NCBI GenBank assembly: GCA_946480515.1
Contig: CAMLKX010000018.1
Span: 1 to 14,989 of the forward strand
Direction: 5' to 3'
Origin: an uncultured Sphingomonadaceae bacterium
GTDB taxonomy: Bacteria > Pseudomonadota > Alphaproteobacteria > Sphingomonadales > Sphingomonadaceae
DNA length: 14,989 nucleotides
The position numbers and the translations under genes were made by a program. Below are positions 11,060 to 14,989 of this stretch, piece after piece; the stretch's first letter is position 1, and every line of letters begins with the position of its first letter. The notes below the pieces were generated by a model. It did no database searches and was not told where the DNA came from. It worked only from the letters and a program-made list of their open reading frames with translations.

Positions 11060-11144
11060 GTCATGCCGGACTTGATCCGGCATCCGCCTTGAACGGGCGG
11101 TCGCCGGAGATTCAGGCAGACCCCGGCTCAAGGCCGGGGTGACA
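11060..11144. repeat. REP/BIME-like palindromic intergenic repeat
   Basis: Two hairpins face each other: ATGCCGGA-CTTGA-TCCGGCAT (11063-11083) and ACCCCGGC-TCAAG-GCCGGGGT (about 11120-11140). The outer ends are imperfect inverted copies (GTCATGCCGG... against GTCACCCCGG... on the other strand). Elements of this GTCATnCCGG...CTTGATCCGG style are frequent between genes in alphaproteobacteria. Only one copy is present in this window. Confidence 0.7.
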
Positions 11145-11181
11145 TGTTACCTTTCGAGCGAGATTCGATTAAACCGACAGC

Positions 11182-11319
11182 ATGACGAAAATGCTCTGGG
11201 TTGCCCTAGCACTCGTGCTCGCCGGGTGCGGCGAGCAGCAGACCCCTGCCCCCACCGCCCAGCAGAATGATCAGCTCAACAACGCCGAAGCGATGCTGAA
11301 CGAAGAGGCGGGGAGGTAA
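11182..11319 (+). CDS. Very small lipoprotein (45 residues)
   Basis: The frame ATG 11182 to TAA 11317-11319 encodes 45 residues: signal MTKMLWVALALVLAGC with lipobox LAGC (Cys16), then a polar tail GEQQTPAPTAQQNDQLNN ending AEAMLNEEAGR. The lipobox, net charge and composition argue that it is real although it lacks a strong ribosome site. Similar tiny GEQQ-type lipoproteins occur in sphingomonads as hypothetical proteins (recalled, not searched). It lies between the palindromic repeat and the methyltransferase on the same strand. Function unknown. Confidence 0.6.
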   Translation: MTKMLWVALALVLAGCGEQQTPAPTAQQNDQLNNAEAMLNEEAGR

Positions 11320-11387
11320 GTCGGAGTCGAGATCGGGTGGATCGCCCATATTGCGGATGAAGCGGTAGCTCTTTAGCAATTCCGACA

Positions 11388-12047
11388 ATGTCGATCGAAA
11401 GTGACTTCGAGGACATCCCTAGTCCGATAGACCTTCGCGACTTGGCTCAGGCCCAAGCGTGGGTCGAAGATACGGTTGCTCGGAGACCCGCGCGGCCGCG
11501 CTTTTTCGACGCATTTGCTGCGGTTCTAAACGCGCACTTCAAGCGATCCTTTTCAGTTCTCGAACTTGGGTCCGGTCCGGGGCACCTAGCAAAAATTATC
11601 CTCAGCCGTTGCGATGTAAGAAGCTATTCCGCTGTCGACTTCTCGGAAGCGATGCACGCGCTAGCCAGAGAGCATCTTGGCGACGCTGCGAAGAAGGTCA
11701 GTTTCGTCACATGTGATTTTAGAGAGAGCTGGGCCAATGCGCTCGGACCAGTCGACGCCGTTCTCATGATGCAAGCGGCTCACGAGGTCCGACACAAAAG
11801 CAGACAACCCGCTCTCTTCAAACAGGTTCATCAATCTCTCTCCCACGGCGGGACATTTCTGTTCTGTGACCATTACTGGGAAAAGGACTCTACAAAGCAT
11901 TCAGACCTTTTTCTCCAGCGAGACGAGCAGCCACAAAAGCTCGTTGCCGCTGGTTTCAATGAGGTCACTCTCATCAGGGACGAGGGAGGCATGGCGCTTT
12001 ACTCATCCAAAAAGTCAGGCTTCGCGATGGGTCCCAGGAGCACATAA
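11388..12047 (+). CDS. Class I SAM-dependent methyltransferase
   Basis: A 219-residue cytosolic protein with a methyltransferase-12/25-like fold: motif I SVLELGSGPGHL (57-68), acidic motif II SAVDFSEAMHALAREHL (Asp84), motif III FVTCDFRE (Asp110), and motif IV VDAVLMMQAAHEVRHKSRQ, then QSLSHGGTFLFCDHYW. The substrate cannot be told. AAHEV at motif IV resembles small-molecule methyltransferases of the UbiE/Methyltransf_25 kind. It starts at ATG 11388; the ribosome site is weak. Base composition differs from its neighbours: two 60-base lines counted inside it (11581-11640 and 11881-11940) have 48% and 47% GC, against 75% in a groEL line (13021-13080). It also uses more A/T-ending codons, which suggests acquisition by transfer. 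The stop abuts the terminator shared with the convergent groESL operon. Confidence 0.82.
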   Translation: MSIESDFEDIPSPIDLRDLAQAQAWVEDTVARRPARPRFFDAFAAVLNAHFKRSFSVLELGSGPGHLAKIILSRCDVRSYSAVDFSEAMHALAREHLGDAAKKVSFVTCDFRESWANALGPVDAVLMMQAAHEVRHKSRQPALFKQVHQSLSHGGTFLFCDHYWEKDSTKHSDLFLQRDEQPQKLVAAGFNEVTLIRDEGGMALYSSKKSGFAMGPRST

Positions 12048-12078
12048 GAAAAGGGCCGGAAGCCGAAGCTCCCGACCC
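12046..12078 (-). terminator. groESL terminator between convergent genes
   Basis: On the minus strand GGGTCGGGAGC, a TTCG loop and GCTTCCGGCCC form an 11-bp stem with two wobble pairs, followed by TTTTCTT. The T-run overlaps the stop codon of the convergent methyltransferase. From the plus side the trailing sequence TTCTC is poor, so it mainly serves groESL. Confidence 0.8.
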
Positions 12079-12107
12079 TTCTCAATTCAGAGTAGGCTTG
12101 CGGTGGC

Positions 12108-12223
12108 CGTCACGGGAGTAAATCCCGTGACGTCGATCCGGTCGCTCTGCGCCGGTCGGCCGGCCACTGCCGCGAGTCCTGTCCCAGCTAACGGTCGCTC
12201 TGCGACCGCTTCGCTCGGACAGG
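12108..12223 (-). other. Structured 3' untranslated region downstream of groEL
   Basis: Between the groEL stop (12233) and its terminator are a perfect 10-bp hairpin CGTCACGGGA-GTAAA-TCCCGTGACG (12108-12132), a 7-bp hairpin CGGTCGC-TCT-GCGACCG (12192-12208) enclosed by CCTGTCC / GGACAGG (12179-12185 and 12217-12223), and a 13-base direct repeat CGGTCGCTCTGCG at 12139 and 12192. No ORF is supported. It may protect the mRNA end or be an intergenic repeat family. Confidence 0.5.
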
Positions 12224-12232
12224 CCGTCTCGG

Positions 12233-13888
<1,656 letters not shown>

Positions 13889-13923
13889 CTATTCTGAACT
13901 GGAAGCTGAACTGAGTGGAGAGG

Positions 13924-14211
13924 TCAGGCGACGACCCCGAGGATGTCGCTTTCCTTCATGATCAGCAGGTCTTCCCCGTTGATCTTCACTTCGGTGCCCG
14001 ACCATTTGCCGAACAGGATGCGGTCGCCCTGCTTGACGTCGAGCGGAGTGACTTTCCCGTCTTCGCTGCGAGCGCCGGTGCCGGTGGCGACGACTTCGCC
14101 TTCCTGCGGCTTTTCCTTGGCCGTGTCGGGAATGATAATCCCACCAGCGGTCTTTTCCTCAGCCTCGACCCGGCGGACGAGGACGCGGTCATGAAGCGGC
14201 CTGAAATCCAT
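13924..14211 (-). CDS. groES: Co-chaperonin GroES (10 kDa)
   Basis: GroES forms the seven-membered lid of GroEL. The 95-residue product has the family length. It shows [23 protein letters not shown], the mobile loop [19 protein letters not shown] that binds GroEL, and the [34 protein letters not shown]-terminal half. ATG 14209-14211 follows an AAGGGG ribosome site. It lies 38 bases downstream of the CIRCE element, and groEL follows after 44 bases. Confidence 0.97.
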   Translation of the reverse strand: MDFRPLHDRVLVRRVEAEEKTAGGIIIPDTAKEKPQEGEVVATGTGARSEDGKVTPLDVKQGDRILFGKWSGTEVKINGEDLLIMKESDILGVVA

Positions 14212-14248
14212 GTGTTAGCCCCTTGCTTATCTGAATTAGACAGTCGCG

Positions 14249-14275
14249 CTGGCACTCATCAGGTAGGAGTGCCAG
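14249..14275 (-). promoter_or_regulatory. CIRCE element (HrcA operator)
   Basis: CTGGCACTC - 9 bases - GAGTGCCAG is a perfect 9+9 inverted repeat matching the CIRCE consensus TTAGCACTC-N9-GAGTGCTAA except at the outer positions. It is the operator of the heat-shock repressor HrcA. The stop codon of the upstream MATE gene (14259-14261) lies inside it. Confidence 0.95.
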
Positions 14276-14989
14276 ACGATGCCGCGCATTTGGGTCTAAC
14301 ATCGCTGCCGGTCAAGGGGTGACCGCTGAGAATCAGCCCGAGCGTTTCACGACGGGACCAACGGAGCAGAAGCAGCACGGCCACGATCGCAAGCCCCGTC
14401 GCCAGTCCGGCCCACAGACCGACCCCGTCCCACCCTGCGCCGAACGCCAGGGCGGTGCCGACTCCGATTCCCACGACCCAATAGCCGAACGCGGAAATCA
14501 GCATCGGCACTTTCGTGTCATGCAAACCGCGGAGCATGCCGGCGCCCGTCACCTGCGCCCCATCAGCGATCTGGAACAGGGCGGCGACCAGCAGGAACTG
14601 AGCGGCGAGAACTCCCGCCCGCGCATTGGCGGGACTGTCCGCAAGCACCAGCAAGACAAGCTGGTGCGGGAACAGCCAGAGAAGAACCGCCATGGCTGCC
14701 ATGAATCCCACAGCAAGGATGAATGCAGTCCAGCCTGACCGGGTGATCTCGGACGGGTTTTGGCGGCCCAGCCCCAGGCCGACCCGGATCGTTGCGGCCT
14801 GAGCGATGCCAAGGGGCACCATGAACGTCGTCTGCGCGACCTGCAGCGCGATCGCATGGGCCGCGACCGAGTCGGCATCGATCAGGCCCATCAGATAAGT
14901 GGTCGCGCCGAATACCGCGGCCTCCAACGCCATCGCCAGGCCGATCGGAAGCCCGATCCGCCAAATGTGCCGGAAGCGCGGCCAATCCG
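14259..14989 (-). CDS. MATE-family efflux transporter, C-terminal part (cut by the window edge)
   Basis: The frame runs off the right edge, so about 243 C-terminal residues are visible. The segment RFRHIWRIGLPIGLAMALEAAVFGATTYLMGLI begins the second six-helix half typical of NorM-type MATE proteins. Further blocks are AAHAIALQVAQTTFMVPLGIAQAATIRVG, the ADGAQVTGAGMLRGLHDTKVPM loop and several more hydrophobic helices. These transporters export cationic drugs or metabolites across the inner membrane using Na+ or H+. The methionine at 14933 is internal and not the start. The last residues (after ILSGHPLTGSDV) are polar and run over the groESL promoter and half of CIRCE, so 3' coding sequence and the downstream control region overlap. 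The substrate cannot be predicted. Confidence 0.9.
   Translation of the reverse strand, partial: DWPRFRHIWRIGLPIGLAMALEAAVFGATTYLMGLIDADSVAAHAIALQVAQTTFMVPLGIAQAATIRVGLGLGRQNPSEITRSGWTAFILAVGFMAAMAVLLWLFPHQLVLLVLADSPANARAGVLAAQFLLVAALFQIADGAQVTGAGMLRGLHDTKVPMLISAFGYWVVGIGVGTALAFGAGWDGVGLWAGLATGLAIVAVLLLLRWSRRETLGLILSGHPLTGSDVRPKCAASSGTPT
14287..14316 (-). promoter_or_regulatory. Probable heat-shock (sigma-32-type) promoter of groESL
   Basis: On the minus strand CTTGACC (plus 14310-14316) is followed after 15 bases by CCCAAATG (plus 14287-14294), close to the RpoH pattern CTTG...CCCATNT. Transcription would start just before or in CIRCE, as is usual. The sites lie within the MATE coding sequence. 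Confidence 0.55.

Noticed and set aside
11060..11144. CRISPR repeat or IS terminal repeats
   Set aside because: There is only one pair of hairpins, no regular spacers and no transposase frame nearby.
11206..11388. Minus-strand frame of 60 codons with a plausible-looking start (SELLKSYRFIRNMGDPPDLD)
   Set aside because: It is antisense to the small lipoprotein, ends in a Gly/Leu-rich stretch that is the complement of the signal peptide, and has no recognisable family.

Overview
The window is a GC-rich alphaproteobacterial chromosome segment, most likely from the order Sphingomonadales (Sphingomonas-like). The evidence is gene content and protein style: a Bpt-type leucyltransferase, a methionine synthase encoded in the two-gene form common in sphingomonads (homocysteine methyltransferase module, then folate/B12 modules), an ArsR-methyltransferase fusion next to metF, GroESL under a CIRCE element, and small Ala/Asn-rich lipoproteins. 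No phage, IS element, CRISPR array, tRNA or rRNA was seen. No stretch over about 200 bases lacks a feature.

Layout. 1-169 (+): C-terminal piece of a winged-helix regulator that enters from the left edge. 174-980 (-): bpt. 1110-2280 (-): ilvA, broken by an internal deletion. 2351-5056 (-): a secreted redoxin and a full DsbD/ScsB-type transmembrane thiol reductant carrier. 5075-8680 (-): metH, read as one long ORF because a deletion fused two formerly overlapping genes. 8677-9567 (-): metF. 9564-10532 (-): ArsR-methyltransferase regulator with a palindromic operator in its promoter. 10719-10979 and 11182-11319 (+): two small lipoproteins, with a strong terminator and a palindromic intergenic repeat between them. 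11388-12047 (+): an AT-richer class I methyltransferase. 12233-14211 (-): groES-groEL with CIRCE and a heat-shock-type promoter. 14259-14989 (-): C-terminal part of a MATE transporter, cut by the right edge.

How the genes work together. The run from 10532 down to 2351 is almost gapless (ATGA overlaps between regulator/metF and metF/hmt, an ancestral GTGA overlap between hmt and metH, then gaps of 18 and 12 bases). It looks like one methionine-cycle transcription unit that reads on into a periplasmic thiol-redox pair. The regulator probably senses a methionine-cycle metabolite such as SAM or SAH and represses its own promoter; this is inferred from architecture and operator placement. GroES/GroEL form the chaperonin, controlled by HrcA/CIRCE and probably the heat-shock sigma factor.

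The most notable observation is that three genes (the regulator fragment at the left edge, ilvA, and the homocysteine methyltransferase module of metH) each appear to lack about 50-90 internal bases. Two of these deletions change the reading frame, and all three remove functionally critical residues. This is either real gene decay or a systematic assembly problem, and read mapping would decide. I did not find a convincing new defence or mobile system.
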